From positions 62,001 to 126,000 of the forward strand of contig NZ_PZKC01000011.1 of assembly GCF_003034845.1 (NCBI RefSeq): a stretch of DNA of 64,000 nucleotides. Reading direction: 5' to 3'. The notes beneath the pieces were generated by a model. That model was not told the origin of the DNA and ran no database searches. It saw only the letters and a program-made list of their open reading frames with translations. The position numbers and the translations under genes are program-made. The DNA comes from Pseudothauera lacus (GTDB lineage Bacteria > Pseudomonadota > Gammaproteobacteria > Burkholderiales > Rhodocyclaceae). Positions 63,689-64,000 of the stretch are shown piece by piece (positions within the stretch are counted from its first letter, which is position 1; the number at the start of each line of letters is the position of its first letter).

Positions 63689-64000
63689 ATGAGCTATCAG
63701 GTTCTCGCGCGCAAGTGGCGGCCGAAGTCCTTCGGTACGCTGGTCGGCCAGGAGCATGTCGTCCGGGCGCTTTCCCATGCGCTGGCGACCGGGCGCCTGC
63801 ATCACGCCTGGCTGTTCACCGGCACCCGCGGGGTGGGCAAGACCACCATCAGCCGTATCCTTGCCAAGGCGCTCAACTGCGAGACCGGGGTCACCGCCGA
63901 GCCCTGCGGGCAGTGCGCCGCCTGCCAGGCCATCGATGCCGACCGCTTTCCCGACTACGTCGAGATGGATGCCGCCTCCAACCGCGGCGTGGACGACATG
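63689..64000 (+). CDS. dnaX: DNA polymerase III subunit gamma/tau, 5' part only
   Basis: First 104 codons; the gene continues beyond the window. It opens with MSYQVLARKWRPKSF, the standard DnaX start, then the P-loop GTRGVGKTT and the zinc-binding cysteines C-E-T-G-V-T-A-E-P-C-G-Q-C-A-A-C. The product is the clamp-loader ATPase of the replicase. No ribosome site precedes the ATG. The frameshift site that yields gamma in some bacteria would be downstream of the window. Confidence 0.96.
   Translation, partial: MSYQVLARKWRPKSFGTLVGQEHVVRALSHALATGRLHHAWLFTGTRGVGKTTISRILAKALNCETGVTAEPCGQCAACQAIDADRFPDYVEMDAASNRGVDDM

Overview
This window is GC-rich, densely packed chromosomal DNA from a betaproteobacterium, most likely of the Rhodocyclales (Thauera/Azoarcus type). 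The assignment is inference from gene order: ndk-rlmN-pilW-rodZ-ispG-hisS-yfgM-bamB-der-hfq-hflX-hflK-hflC-DUF2065-hisZ-purA followed by rnr-rlmB, plus accA-tilS and a DUF2322 protein. No transposase, integrase, phage gene or CRISPR array was seen. Most of the window is housekeeping with a few accessory inserts.

Layout. 1-6.2 kb: an FHA-domain membrane protein, apaG, purB, a DUF2322 protein, and yajC-secD-secF on the minus strand. 6.2-19.7 kb: an amino-acid block with an EamA exporter, a complete livKHMGF ABC importer, the bifunctional proline catabolic enzyme putA with a divergent Lrp-type regulator, and a diguanylate cyclase carrying three periplasmic solute-binding domains. 19.7-21.9 kb: tgt and queA, which in most proteobacteria lie directly upstream of yajC-secDF, so this block appears to split that operon. 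21.9-26.4 kb: tRNA-Leu(CAA), a NarX/NarL-like two-component system and an NhaR-like LysR regulator. 26.4-30 kb: a short ribosome-hibernation factor, a Bax-inhibitor-1 family protein, accA and tilS. 30-33.7 kb: a DctS/DctR-like two-component pair divergent from a DctP-type binding protein that has no permease genes beside it.

33.7-49.1 kb is the conserved core from ndk to purA, with many start/stop overlaps: nucleotide supply, 23S/tRNA methylation, type IV pilus and cell-shape factors, isoprenoid synthesis, His-tRNA charging, outer-membrane assembly, ribosome GTPases, Hfq, the HflKC protease regulators, and His and purine synthesis. 49.2-52.9 kb holds two near-identical tRNA-Leu(CAG) genes, each with its own consensus promoter and terminator, then rnr and rlmB. 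52.9-56 kb is accessory: a DUF533 protein, a second NhaR-like regulator, a TerB-like protein, an inverted-repeat element and a PsiE-like protein. 56.1-59.9 kb is an acyl-CoA module: two crotonase-family proteins flanking an NDP-forming acyl-CoA synthetase. Then come a conserved protein of unknown function, a nitroreductase, the 4.5S SRP RNA gene, a ZIP metal transporter, a possible 27-residue peptide gene behind a Fur-box-like promoter, and the 5' end of dnaX, which runs off the window.

The items most worth following up are the possible Fur-controlled micro-ORF upstream of the ZIP transporter, the split queA-tgt/yajC-secDF operon, the triple-receptor GGDEF protein, the orphan DctP with its sensor pair, and the head-to-head overlap of a tRNA promoter with the rnr start codon. 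All coordinates and motifs were read by eye; family names come from remembered family features, not database searches.
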